The notes beneath the pieces are model-generated. The model searched no databases. It saw nothing but the letters and a program-made list of their open reading frames with translations, and had not been told where the DNA came from. Of a stretch of 64,000 nucleotides of DNA, positions 28,001 through 38,165 are shown one piece after another; the first letter of the stretch is position 1; the number at the start of each line of letters is the position of its first letter. This stretch comes from AP-15 sp963788085 (GTDB taxonomy: Bacteria; Pseudomonadota; Alphaproteobacteria; ATCC43930; CGMCC-115725). The stretch lies in the NCBI GenBank assembly GCA_963788085.1, contig CAWBFS010000016.1, forward strand, positions 32,556 through 96,555. Reading direction: 5' to 3'. The position numbers and the translations under genes were made by a program.

Positions 28001-28336
28001 TGAGGTTGGCAATGATCGGGAGTTATCGCCGCGGAGCGTGACCGATTATCGCGCTAATTGTCGTCGGGCGCCGCCCACGTTTTTCAACTCATCGGGAGAA
28101 CTTAACCTGATATGCACCTGCTAAAACAGGTGGAACAGGTGACAACGTCGGTTTTGGGAAGGACCGGCGGGCGCTGCACCAGCATCCGGCGAATGGGGAT
28201 CACAGAGGCGGTCGGTTTGTTTGTTATTTCGCTGCAAACAACAGCAATAACAGCCGGGAGGGCCGGGGACGACCGGTTGGGAAGCTACCTAATTCCGTGC
28301 TTTTGCCCAAACCGGATCTTTTGATATCGGGGCTCG
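28001..28336 (+). other. Long leader before the DUF917 gene, no gene supported
   Basis: About 330 bases from the presumed transcription start to the DUF917 ATG. It contains CACCTG-CTAAAA-CAGGTG at 28115-28132, a small perfect inverted repeat. A 70-codon frame at 28112-28324 begins beside it but has no family-like features. The leader could hold a structured RNA; I see no known riboswitch core. Confidence 0.4.
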
Positions 28337-29434
28337 ATGAGAGAACTGGCGCTCGAAGACATTGAGGCGCTGGCGGTCGGCGCCTGGATCCTCGGCACCG
28401 GGGGCGGCGGCAGCCCTTATCTGGGGCTCCTCAACATGCGGCGGCTCTATGCCGAGGGACATCGCGTGTCGCTGATGTCGCCGCTCGACCTTGCCGACGA
28501 AAATTGGGTGGCGGTGGTCTCGAATATGGGGGCGCCGCTCGTCGGCCAGGAGCGGCTCGCCGACAGCCGCAACATCGCCCGCGCCGTCGAAATCCAGGAA
28601 GGGTTGCTGGGATCGAAGTTCCGCGCGGTGATGCCGCTCGAGATCGGCGGCGGCAACGGCATTCAGCCGCTGATGGCGGCGGCCCATCTCGGGCTGCCGG
28701 TCGTCGACGCGGATACGATGGGCCGCGCCTATCCCGAAGCGCAGATGACCAGCGTCGCAGTCGGCGATCTTCGCCCCTATCCTTGCGTGCTCTACGATCC
28801 GCGCGGCATCGAGGCGGTGGTGACCAAGGTGCCGAGCTGGAAATGGATGGAGCGGGTCAGCCGCAAGATCTGCGTCGAGCTCGGCTCGATCGCCTCGACC
28901 TGCAAGGCGCCGCGCACCGGGCGCGAGGTCAAGGATTGGGGCATTCATTTCACTGTGACGAAAGCAATCGGCATCGGCCGGCGCGTGCGGCAAGCGCAGC
29001 GGCGTCACGAGGACCCGGTGGACGCGATCCTCGACGAAGGGCACGGCAAGCTCATCTTCCGCGGCAAGGTCATCGACGTCGCCCGCCGCACCACGGAGGG
29101 GTTTCTGCGCGGCCGGGCGGTGATCGAAGGCCTCGACGAAGACCGCGGGTCGCGGCTCGATATCGCGTTCCAGAACGAATGGGTCGTGGCTTGGCGCGAC
29201 GAGGCGCCGATCGCGATGTCGCCCGAGCTGATTTGCGTGCTGGACACCGTATCGGGCGAAGCATTCGGCACGGAAACAATCGGGTATGGCCGGCGGGTCT
29301 CCGTGGTCGTGCTCCCCGCGCCGCCGGTTTTCCTGACGCCGAAGGGGCTCGATCATGTCGGACCGCGCGCCTTCGGTTACGATCTCGACTTCCGCTCCGT
29401 CTTCGACCAAGGGCGCGTAAGTGATCGCGCGTAA
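28337..29434 (+). CDS. DUF917-family protein
   Basis: 365 residues. The N-terminus LEDIEALAVGAWILGTGGGGSPYLGL and the central MPLEIGGGNGIQPLMAAAHLGLPVVDADTMGRAYPEAQM are hallmarks of DUF917. The family is of unknown biochemical function and is often encoded next to hydantoinase/oxoprolinase subunits and transporters. Here its last 14 bases overlap the candidate GTG start of the hydantoinase-like gene. Good length for the family and no damage. Confidence 0.88.
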   Translation: MRELALEDIEALAVGAWILGTGGGGSPYLGLLNMRRLYAEGHRVSLMSPLDLADENWVAVVSNMGAPLVGQERLADSRNIARAVEIQEGLLGSKFRAVMPLEIGGGNGIQPLMAAAHLGLPVVDADTMGRAYPEAQMTSVAVGDLRPYPCVLYDPRGIEAVVTKVPSWKWMERVSRKICVELGSIASTCKAPRTGREVKDWGIHFTVTKAIGIGRRVRQAQRRHEDPVDAILDEGHGKLIFRGKVIDVARRTTEGFLRGRAVIEGLDEDRGSRLDIAFQNEWVVAWRDEAPIAMSPELICVLDTVSGEAFGTETIGYGRRVSVVVLPAPPVFLTPKGLDHVGPRAFGYDLDFRSVFDQGRVSDRA

Positions 29435-31007
29435 GCCGATGCGGCGGATCGGCATCGATGTCGGCGGCACCAATACGGATGCTGTTATGCTCGAGGACGG
29501 GAGGGTGGCGCACGCCGTCAAGACGCCAACCACGCCGGATGTCACCGCCGGCATCGTGACGGCGCTCGCGGAGCTGACGCGCCGCCCGGAAATCGCGCGC
29601 AGCAGGATCGACGGCGTCGTGATCGGCACGACCCATTTCGTCAACGCCGTCGTGCAGCGCCGCGATCTGGCGCGCGTCGCCGCGGTGCGGATCGGGTTGC
29701 CGGCGAGCGCCTCGCTGCCGCCGTTCTGCGACTGGCCCGCGGATCTCGCCGAGCGGGTCCGTGGCGAGGTCTTCATGATCGAAGGCGGGCACGATTACGA
29801 CGGCCGGCCAATCGTGCCGTTCGACGAACTCGCCATGCTGCGGGTGGCGCGGCAAATCCGCGCCAGCGGGATTCGGTCGGTAGCGATCGCCGCAATTTTC
29901 TCGCCGCTCGATCCCGGCTGCGAGGAGCGGGCACGGGCGATCCTGTCCGAGGAGTGCCCGGATGTTTCTGTCACAATGTCCCACCGGCTCGGCCGCATCG
30001 GTCTCCTCGAACGCGAGAATGCTGCGCTCCTCAACGCCGCGCTGATCGATCTCGCTCGGGCGACGATCGCGGGGTTCATCGCCGCGGTGCGCGGGGTCGC
30101 GGCTCCGCTCTATCTGACGCAGAATGACGGGACGATGATGCAGGCCGAGATGGCGGCGGCGCTGCCGGTCATGAGCTTTGCCTCGGGCGCCACCAACTCG
30201 ATGCGCGGCGCGGCCTTCCTCTCGGGGCTCACAGACGCAATGGTCATCGATGTCGGCGGCACGACGACCGATATCGGCCAGCTGCGCCGCGGATTTCCGC
30301 GCGAGGCGAACTCGGTCGTCGAAGTGGGCGGCGTGCGCACGTTGTTCCGCATGCCGGATCTGTTGTCGATCGGGCTTGGCGGCGGGAGCCTCGTCTCGGC
30401 CGATCCTCTCTCGGTCGGGCCGCGAAAGCGTCGGTTACCGGCTGATCGAAGAGGGACTGGTCTTCGGCGGCAATACCGATGACTGCGACCGATGTCGCGG
30501 TCGCAGCCGGCCTCGCTCGAGATCGGCGACAAACGAGCTGTCTCCGATCTCCCGCGCGATCTTGTGCAAAGGGCGCTGGATCTAACATGGGCAAAAATCG
30601 AGGACTCGGTCGACAGGATGAAGACCGATGCTCGCGAATTGCCACTGATCGCCGTAGGCGGCGGCGCGTTCTTGGTGCCCGACCGCCTCGCCGGCATCTC
30701 GCAAGTGAGCCATGTGCCGCATGGCGACTGCGCCAATGCCGTCGGCGCCGCGATTGCCCAGGTGAGCGGCGAAACCGACCAGGTCTATCGCGACCTCAGC
30801 CGCGAAGAAGCGATAGCGGTGGCCGAAGCGCAGGCGAGAGAACGCGCGATCGTCGCCGGCGCCGAGCGCGGGACGCTCCAAACGGTCGATGTCGAAGACA
30901 TTCCGCTCGCTTATCTGCCGGGCAATGCGCTCAGGGTGCGGGTGCGCGTCGCCGGCGAATTGGCTTCATCGATAAATCAGAGCGGGTCGAGCCCGGTGTC
31001 CCAATAA
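29421..31007 (+). CDS. Hydantoinase/oxoprolinase HyuA-like ATPase (several frameshifts near 30420-30520)
   Basis: About 520 residues across three frames. The N-terminal ASKHA-type fold has RIGIDVGGTNTDAVMLEDG, and the second phosphate loop is MVIDVGGTTTDIGQLRRGF. The reading then passes through SVGYRLIEEGLVFGGNT, TATDVAVAAGLA and EIGDKRAVSDLPRDLVQRAL, then LIAVGGGAFLVPDRLAG, ending at 31007. Members hydrolyse cyclic amides (hydantoin, 5-oxoproline) with ATP. At least three indels lie within 100 bases, more than elsewhere, so either local sequence quality is poor or the gene is decaying. Start may be GTG 29421 or ATG 29439. Confidence 0.75.
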
Positions 31008-31045
31008 AGATAGTCGCGGCCAGCGCGGCTCCTTGCCTGCGTGTA

Positions 31046-32065
31046 TTATCCGTAACCGGGCAAGTGGCGTAAGTTCCGTTGGACCGTTGGCTCACCTGGC
31101 CGAACGCCGCGAATTCCGTCGACGCGGGAGGTCCGGTACCACTCGTAAGTTTGGCGTATTCCCGCCTCGAGGCTGATGCGCGGGCACCAGCCGAGCGCGG
31201 TCAATTTGGCGACGTCGAGAAGTTTGCGGGGTGTTCCGTCCGGCTTTGAGACATCGTAGACAAACCGTCCCTTAAAGCCGACGATGTCTGCGATAAGCTC
31301 GGCGAGTTCGGCGATTGTGACATCTGTGCCGGTTCCAATGTTGATCGGCTCCTCGTCCGACCAGGATTTCAGCAAAAAAATCACCGCGTCGGCCAAGTCA
31401 TCGACATGCAGAAACTCGCGGCGAGGCCGGCCGCTGCCCCAGATCTCAACCGTATCCCGGCCTTCCTGGACGGCTGCATCGATCTTGGCGAGCAGGGCCG
31501 GCAAGACATGGCTGGAGAGCAGGTCGAAATTGTCGTTAGGGCCATAGAGGTTCGTCGGCATGACCGACACGAAATCGCAGCCATGCTGGCGGCGGTAAGC
31601 CTGGCACAGTTTGAGCCCGGCGATTTTGGCAATCGCATACCACTCGTTGGTCGGCTCGAGCGAGCCAGTCAGCAAGCAGCTTTCCGGCATCGGCTGCGGC
31701 GCGAGGCGCGGGTAAATGCAGGACGAGCCGAGAAACAACAATTTTGCGACGCCAGTGCGCCGAGACGCTTCGATCACATTTGTCGCGATTGCCAAGTTGT
31801 CGTGGAGGAAATCGCCGGGATGGGTGTTGTTGGCATGAATGCCGCCCACCCGCGCCGCGGCGAGCAGCACCGCCTCCGGGCGATGCTCGTCGAACCAGCG
31901 GTTGACTGCCGGCTGGTCGCGGAGGTCGACCGTATCGCGGCCGACAGTCAAAATCTGGCATTCCTCCTGCCTCAATCGGCGGATCAGCGCCGAACCGACC
32001 ATGCCGCGATGGCCGGCGACGAATATGCGCCGTCCGCTAAGCGGGAAGAGCGTCGGCGACGTCAT
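31046..32065 (-). CDS. fcl: GDP-L-fucose synthase
   Basis: About 339 residues from the ATG at 32065, five bases after the gmd stop. The Rossmann start GRRIFVAGHRGMVGSALIRRL and the catalytic NEWYAIAKIAGLKLCQAY (YxxxK) identify the epimerase-reductase. It converts GDP-4-keto-6-deoxy-mannose to GDP-L-fucose with NADPH. With gmd just upstream it completes a two-step route for fucose in surface polysaccharide. No glycosyltransferases are adjacent. Confidence 0.95.
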   Translation of the reverse strand: MTSPTLFPLSGRRIFVAGHRGMVGSALIRRLRQEECQILTVGRDTVDLRDQPAVNRWFDEHRPEAVLLAAARVGGIHANNTHPGDFLHDNLAIATNVIEASRRTGVAKLLFLGSSCIYPRLAPQPMPESCLLTGSLEPTNEWYAIAKIAGLKLCQAYRRQHGCDFVSVMPTNLYGPNDNFDLLSSHVLPALLAKIDAAVQEGRDTVEIWGSGRPRREFLHVDDLADAVIFLLKSWSDEEPINIGTGTDVTIAELAELIADIVGFKGRFVYDVSKPDGTPRKLLDVAKLTALGWCPRISLEAGIRQTYEWYRTSRVDGIRGVRPGEPTVQRNLRHLPGYG

Positions 32066-32069
32066 GTCT

Positions 32070-33128
32070 CTAATCCCTTCCCGCCACCGCGGCGCCTCGG
32101 GCGGTGTCGGCAAACCCAGCCTGGTTCACGGTCCGCTCGCGGCGCGCGAGTTCGATATCGTGCTCGACCATCATCTTGACCAGCTCTGGGAAGCTAACCC
32201 GCGGCTTCCAGCCGAGAACGTCGCGCGCCTTGGTCGGATCGCCACACAAGGCATCGACCTCGGTCGGCCGGAAATAGCGGTGGTCGACCTCGACATGGCG
32301 CCGCCAGTCGAGGCCAGCCGCCGCGAAGGCGAGCTCGACCAGATCGCGCACGCGGTGCGCCTCGCCGGTCGCTATGACGTAGTCGTCGGGGTTTTGCTGC
32401 TGCAGCATCAGCCACATCGCCTCGACATAGTCGCCGGTAAAGCCCCAATCGCGCTGCGCTTCAAGATTTCCAAGATAGAGCTTGTCCTGAAGACCCTGAG
32501 TGATCCGGCCGACCGCGCGGGTAATCTTTCGCGTGACGAAGGTCTCGCCACGGCGAGGGCTCTCATGATTGAATAGAATACCGTTGCAGATGAAAAGGCC
32601 GTGGGCTTCGCGGTAGTTGACCGCAAACCAGTGTGCCGCCAGCTTGCTCACGCCATAAGGACTGCGCGGGTAAAACGGGGTCGTTTCGCTTTGCGGCGGC
32701 GGGGCGGCCCCGAACATCTCAGATGAGCCGGCCTGATAATAACGCACCGGGCGGCCACCATGCAGGACATGGTCGCGCACCGCCTCGACGAGCCGCAGAG
32801 TTCCGACGGCGACGACTTCGGCAGTATATTCAGGGATATCGAAGGACACCTTGACGTGGCTCTGGGCGCCGAGGTTGTAGACTTCGTCGGGGTTCACTGC
32901 TTCGAGCACGCGCCGCAGTCCCGTACCGTCGGTGAGGTCGCCATAATGCAAGGTCAGCCTGGGGCCGGCGAGATGCGGATCGTGGTAAAGGTGATCGATG
33001 CGATCGGTATTGAAGAGGCTGGCTCGCCGCATCAGGCCGTGCACTTCGTAACCTTTCGCCAGCAGGAACTCGGTAAGGTAGGAACCGTCCTGCCCGGTGA
33101 TGCCGGTGATCAATGCCCGCGTTTCCAT
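32070..33128 (-). CDS. gmd: GDP-mannose 4,6-dehydratase
   Basis: 352 residues. The NADP-binding start is ALITGITGQDGSYLTEFLL, the active-site region AGSSEMFG then YPRSPYGVSKLAAHW (YxxxK), followed by NGILFNHESPRRGETFVTRKI. It makes GDP-4-keto-6-deoxy-D-mannose from GDP-mannose. First gene of the gmd-fcl pair. Intact. Confidence 0.96.
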   Translation of the reverse strand: METRALITGITGQDGSYLTEFLLAKGYEVHGLMRRASLFNTDRIDHLYHDPHLAGPRLTLHYGDLTDGTGLRRVLEAVNPDEVYNLGAQSHVKVSFDIPEYTAEVVAVGTLRLVEAVRDHVLHGGRPVRYYQAGSSEMFGAAPPPQSETTPFYPRSPYGVSKLAAHWFAVNYREAHGLFICNGILFNHESPRRGETFVTRKITRAVGRITQGLQDKLYLGNLEAQRDWGFTGDYVEAMWLMLQQQNPDDYVIATGEAHRVRDLVELAFAAAGLDWRRHVEVDHRYFRPTEVDALCGDPTKARDVLGWKPRVSFPELVKMMVEHDIELARRERTVNQAGFADTARGAAVAGRD

Positions 33129-33529
33129 GATGCAGTCTATCGCGCTTCTGTCGCCAGGTCATTCTGAAAACGGAGCCGGGCTCACACTCGAAGTGACTGT
33201 TGTAGCGGCGGCATTGGTGGCGACGAATATGGGCTGGAGATTCGAAATCTCTTGCCGGCATGGCGCGGATATTGGAACTGCTCCTTATGGCATTGGTGAA
33301 GGTCACTCTCGAACCGTAACGCTCGAGTTAGCGTCCACGCTCGTGGTGGAGTTTCGGGTCAATCCGCAGCGTGAACGGCGTCGGCCGGGTTCCGGCGCGA
33401 CCGGCGCTCATCACTGGCAAGCGGCGCAGTTTTCCCGGCCAAAGAGTGACATTTGCGATTTGAGACGGGAATATGGGAAATGTCAGATAAGATCGCCCGT
33501 TAATGTCGTCGGGAGGGGAGCATGCGTCG
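33129..33529. other. Intergenic region between gmd and the aldolase gene
   Basis: About 400 bases with divergent promoters expected for gmd (minus) and the secreted aldolase (plus). No family-like protein in any frame. GGGAGGGG at 33511-33518 is the ribosome site for the ATG at 33530. Confidence 0.5.
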
Positions 33530-34316
33530 ATGCGCAAGTTTTTGGCCGTGCTATTGGGGCTGGTCATGACTGTAGCGTCCGCCGCGGCGCAGTCGCCGAC
33601 AGCGGATCCGGCGCTGATCGAGGACCTCGTCGCCGCCAATCGCATCCTCTATGATCAGGGCGTCGTCGACGGCTTCGGCCATGTCAGCGTGCGTCACGAC
33701 AAAATCCCCGAGCATTTCCTGCTGGCGCGCAGCATGGCTCCCGGCCTGGTTACCGCCGCCGACATCATGGAATTCGACCGCGACGGCAATGCGATCGACC
33801 AGACGGGCCGCGCTGTCTACCTCGAACGATTTATCCACAGCGAGATCTACAAGGCCCATCCCGAGATCAAGGCGGTCGTGCACAGCCATTCGCCGGCGGT
33901 GATCCCATTCGGGGTGACCAGCGTAAAACTTCGGCCGGTGTTTCATCTGAGCTCGTTCCTCGCGGGCGGGGCGCCGGTGTTCGAGATTCGTGAGGTCGGG
34001 CGGCTTCGCCACCGACATGCTGATCCGCACCCCCGAACTCGGCGCGGCGCTGGCCCGCACACTCGGAGCCGCGCCGGTCGCGCTGATGCGCGGCCATGGC
34101 GATGTCGTCGTCGCCCCCTCCCTCCAGGAAGCTGTCTTTCGCGCGGTCTATACCGAAGTCAATGCCCGGCTCGAAGCCGAGGCGCTCCAGCTCGGCCAGG
34201 GCCAGGTTGTCTTTCTGAACGACGAGGAAGCGGCCAAGGCGACCGCGACCAATGCCGGCGTCCTGGTGCGCGCCTGGGATTTGTGGAAGGCAAGGGCGCT
34301 CGCGGCGGCACGCTGA
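33530..34316 (+). CDS. Secreted class II aldolase/adducin-domain protein (frameshift near 33998)
   Basis: About 260 residues. The start MRKFLAVLLGLVMTVASAAA is a clear signal peptide, unusual for this cytoplasmic family. The class II aldolase fold follows: LVAANRILYDQGVVDGFGHVSVRHD, the metal-site His pair in VVHSHSPAVIPFG and the third His in LMRGHGDVVVAPS. The reading frame changes at GGGCGG near 33998, giving GFATDMLIRTPELGAALA. Probably a periplasmic zinc lyase or a degenerate binding relative. It converges on a peptide-type ABC operon, 22 bases from its end. Confidence 0.78.
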
Positions 34317-34338
34317 TCTATACGCCCCGCATATAAAA

Positions 34339-35353
34339 TTAGACCGACAACACGTCGCCAAGATCGCCGGCGGGGAGTGCCGGACGGTGGCTGAACTGCA
34401 CGCAGGCGACCGCGCGGCCGGGCTCTGAGCGGTAGAGGGTAGGCTGCGCACCAAGGCAGTCCGGGCCGGCGAGCGGGCACCGATCGACAAAGCAGCAGCC
34501 CGCGGAGGTGGTAGTAGCGGCGGGAGCAGCTCGCCCGGCTTCGCCCTCCGCAAGCCAGTCGCGCGCCACTTGGGCACGCGGGATCGCCGAGATCAGCAGT
34601 TGCGTGTAAGGGTGCTGGGGAGCCTTCACCACCAGCTCCACCTTGCCTGCCTCGGCGACGTGAGCGCGGTAGAGCACGATGATTGTGTCGCTCACCTGAT
34701 AGGCGGTGGCAAGATCGTGAGTGATGTAGAGGATCGAGATGCCGCGCTCGTCGGTGAGCTTGCGCAACGAGCCGAGGATCGTCGCCCGCAGTGAGGCGTC
34801 GACCATCGAGACCGGCTCGTCGGCAACGATCAGCTTCGGCTCGAGCAGCAGCGCGCGCGCCACCATCACGCGCTGGCGCTGGCCGCCTGACAGCTGGTGC
34901 GGGAAACGGCCGAGGATCTCTTCCGGCTGCAACCCGACGACGCGCAGGGTCTCGCCGATCAGCTCCCTTGCCTGCGCGCGCGAGGCGGCAAGGCGGAAGC
35001 GGCGCACCGGCGTCGTAAGCACGTGATCGACCCGATAGAACGGGTTGTAGACGCCGTAGGGGTCCTGAAACACCGCTTGCACATCGCGACGGAAGGCGCG
35101 TCGCTCGTCGCGCGTCAACTTGCGCAGATCGCTGCCCCGATACCGGATGGAACCGCCGCTGGGCTCGGTCAGGCCAAGGAGCAGGCGGGCGAGGGTGGTC
35201 TTGCCCTGAGCCGCTTTCGCCGACTACGGCGATGATCGAGGGTTTCTCGGCATGGATCGCGAGCGACAGCCCGGCGAGCGCGAGCGTGCTCTCGCGCCCA
35301 AGCCCGCCGGCGAAGCGCTTGCTGACGTCGACGGCTTCGACTAGCGAGACCAT
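34339..35353 (-). CDS. ABC transporter ATPase, OppF/DppF-like (frameshift inside Walker A)
   Basis: About 338 residues. It starts MVSLVEAVDVSKRFAGG. Walker A is broken by one extra G in GGCTCAGGGCAAG near 35205; corrected it reads GESGSGKTTLARLLLGL. The signature is QLSGGQRQRVMVARALLLEPKLIVADEPVS, with the Walker B Asp-Glu. The C-terminal oligopeptide-ATPase extension contains a cysteine cluster (GCCFVDRCPLAGPDC). Last gene of the operon, five bases after the preceding stop. Confidence 0.85.
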
Positions 35354-35357
35354 GCGA

Positions 35358-36314
35358 TCACGCCAGATGGCACGCCACCTGAGCGCCGTCGATATCGCGC
35401 AGCTCGGGTTTTTCGGTCCGGCAACGGCCCACCGCCAGCGTGCAGCGCGGATGAAAGGCGCAGCCGCCCGGCAGGTCGCGCAGCAGCGGCGCCAGACCGG
35501 GGATGCCGCGCGAGGGCGCCGCGCGCGTCGAGCGAAGGCAGCGAGGCGATGAGCGCCCGCGTATAGGGATGGCGCGGCCGGGTGATGATCTCGGCGATCG
35601 GCGCCACCTCGACCAGGCGCCCGGCGTACATGACGGCGAGCCGGTCGACGAACTGCGCCATCAGCCCCATGTCGTGGCCGACCAGGATCACCGCTGCGCC
35701 GAGCTCCTGCTGCACTCGCGCGAGCGTCGCCATGACCTGGCGCTGCACCACGACATCGAGCGCGCTCGTCGGTTCGTCGGCGATGATCACCTTGGGGCGC
35801 AAGCAGATGGCAATGGCGATGCAGGCGCGCTGCTTCATGCCGCCGGACAGCTCGTGCGGATACATCCGCGCCACACTCTCAGGCAGAGCCGACCTCCGCC
35901 AGCAACGCAGCGATGCGCCGTTCCGCCTCGCCGCGAGTTAGAGGCAGCCCATGCTCGGCGAAGGCATCGCCGATCTGCTCCCCGATGCGCAGCACCGGGT
36001 TGAGCGAGTTCATCGAGCCCTGCGGTACCAGCGCGATGCCGGCGAGGCGCAACGCACGCATCCCATCCTCGTCGAGGTCCCCGAGCCGGGTGTCCGACAA
36101 CCACACCTCGCCCGCCTCGATCCGGCCAGGCGGCTTGATCAAGCGCAGGATCGACAACGCCAAGGTCGACTTCCCCGAGCCGGACTCGCCGGCCAGCCCG
36201 AACCGCTCGCCCGGCGAGAGCGCGAAGCTGACATCGTCCACCGCCCGCACCAGGCCCTGCGGGTGGTCGAAAGCGACGCGCAAGCCCTTCGACCCGCAGG
36301 ACAGGCTCGCTCAC
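35358..36314 (-). CDS. ABC transporter ATPase, OppD/DppD-like (three frameshifts)
   Basis: About 318 residues read through indels near 36285, 35883 and 35517. It starts with GTG at 36314 (SEPVLRVEGL), then RVAFDHPQGLVRAVDDVSF, Walker A GLAGESGSGKSTLALSIL, LVPQGSMNSLNPVLRIGEQI, signature MYPHELSGGMKQRACIAIAI, Walker B KVIIADEPTSALD. The C-terminal oligopeptide domain GGCAFHPRCTLAVGRC appears in the corrected frame and ends at 35358. The GTG overlaps a TGA that would end the preceding permease. Confidence 0.82.
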
Positions 36315-37163
36315 GCGACTTCGCCTCAGGCGAGGATTGGCGATCTCGTCGAGCCCGACAGTCACAAAGAACAGGCCGAGAAAGACCGTCAGGATGATCA
36401 CGGTCGGCGCTGTCCACCACCACCACCAGCCATTGATCATTGCAGCGTTGAAATTGACCCAATAAAGCGTCATGCCGAGTGTCGGCGCGTCGATCGGGCC
36501 CAGCCCGAGCACTTCGAGCCCGATCGAGGCGAGGATCGCGGCGGAAACCGAGCTTACCAACGTCGCGGCCAAATAGGGCAGCAGGTTGGGCATCAGCTCG
36601 AAGAAGATGATGCTCGGCCCGCTCATGCCGGAGAGGCGCGCCACTTCGACATAGCCGCGCTCGCGCAACGACAGCACCTGGGCGCGGATCGTGCGGGTGG
36701 GATAGAGCCAAGCGAGCGAAGCGACGACAATCGCCATTTGATTGACGGTCAAGGTTCCCTTGATCGAGACCGCGATAATGATCAGCACCAGCAGCCCGGG
36801 CACGGTCAGCCCGATATCGGCTATGCCGCGAATGATCGTATCGATGAGGCCGCGGTAAAATGCGCCGATAAAGCCAAGCACGGTGCCGATGCCGACGCCG
36901 AGAAAGCCGGCGATAAAACCTATGCGCAGCGTCAGCGGCGTGCCGGCGACCATCACCGCAAGCAGGTCACGGCCCTGCCGGTCGGTGCCAAACGGATACT
37001 CCCAGGAGGGCGGCCGCAGCGTCGGCACTGACAGCGGCCTCGCGTCTTCGGTGTCCACCAGCAGGTTGCCGATAATGACAAAGAGGGCGAGGACGGCAAG
37101 CAGCGTTATGCCGACGGTCAGCGACGGGTTGCGCCTGATATAGCGAAGGGCGCCGCGCGTCAT
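36311..37163 (-). CDS. ABC transporter permease, OppC/DppC-like (indel at the 3' end)
   Basis: About 283 residues starting MTRGALRYIRRNPSLTVGITL. The N-terminal membrane helix is followed by PFGTDRQGRDLLAVMVAGTPLTL, typical of the DppC group, and the EAA-like loop RERGYVEVARLSGMSGPSIIFFELMPNLLP. In the given frame no stop follows NPRLR; one indel near 36327 yields GEVA and a TGA at 36311-36313 overlapping the next gene's GTG. Its ATG overlaps the stop of the upstream permease (ATGA). Confidence 0.85.
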
Positions 37164-38165
37164 ACTCGGCGATAGGAAATGCGGGGGTCGAGCCAGGGGT
37201 AGATCACGTCGAGCACAAAGGTCGTAAAGCCGAGCGCGACGATGACGGTGAAGACGATGCCCTGGATGACGAAATGATCGTTCTCGCGGATCGCCTGGTA
37301 CAGCAACGTGCCGATGCCGGGATAGCCGAAGATCACCTCGACCAGCACCGCGCCGGAGAGGATCTGGCCGAGCGCCAGCGCGAGCGCCGTCACCTGCGGC
37401 AGGATCGCGTTGCGCACGCAATAGCGCATGAACACGGTTGGCGCCCGCAGCCCCTTTGCCTCGGCGAAGAGGACATAGTCCTCGCCCATTGTCGTGACCA
37501 TCATGCCGCGCATGCCGAGCGCCCAGCCGCCGGTCGCGACCAGGATGATCGACAGCGCCGGCAGCAGCGCGTGCTGGAACACGTCCCAGACGAAGCTCCA
37601 GCGCAGGGCGGGGGTGACCCCCGCGGAGTAGCCGCCGAAAATCGGCAGGCAGCGGCACCTGGAACGCCAACAGGTAGGTCAGGATCAGCCCCAGCAGGAA
37701 GAACGGGATGGCGTGCAGTGCCCAGAGCGGCGGCATCAGCCAGGACATCCAGCGCGGCGCCCGCGGCCACGCAAGCAGCGCTCCGAGCAAGGTGCCGATG
37801 CCAAAGGACAAGAGCGTCGTCGTGCCGAGCAGGCCTATGGTCCAGGGTAGCGCGTCGGCGATCAGTTCGCGGACGGTGCGCGGGTAGTTGGCGATCGAGT
37901 AGTTGAAGTCGAGCCGCGACACGTCTTGCAGATAAGTGAGGTACTGGCGCCACAGCGGCTTGTCGAGCCCGAAGCGCTGCTCATACTCGCGCGTCATCTC
38001 CTCGATGCCGCCCTGCACATAGCCGCCCAGCGCCGCCTGCTGCAACAGCTTGGTGCGCACCGGATCCTGCCCCGAGAGGCGCGGCAGGAAGAAATTGAGC
38101 GTGGCGGCGAGCCAGACGATCAGCAGGAAAATGCCGAAGCGCCGCGCGACGTATGCGGCCTGCAT
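37160..38165 (-). CDS. ABC transporter permease, OppB/DppB-like (frameshift near 37650)
   Basis: About 335 residues. It starts MQAAYVARRFGIFLLIVWLAATLNFFLPRL, the DppB-type first helix. The membrane core is WTIGLLGTTTLLSFGIGTLLGALL and IPFFLLGLILTYLLAFQVPLP, then after the indel IFGGYSAGVTPAL. The EAA loop is YVLFAEAKGLRAPTVFMRYCVRNAILPQ. Helices after it end with YPWLDPRISYRRV. The ATG directly follows the TAA of the binding-protein gene with no gap. Confidence 0.85.

Noticed and set aside
28112..28324. A 70-residue small protein in the DUF917 leader
   Set aside because: No ribosome site, no family-like residues, and the sequence looks like non-coding leader.
35835..38165. A single 776-residue giant permease
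   Set aside because: It is two OppB/OppC-type permeases plus the start of an ATPase joined by frameshifts. The ATGA overlap at 37160-37163 and the family boundaries separate them.
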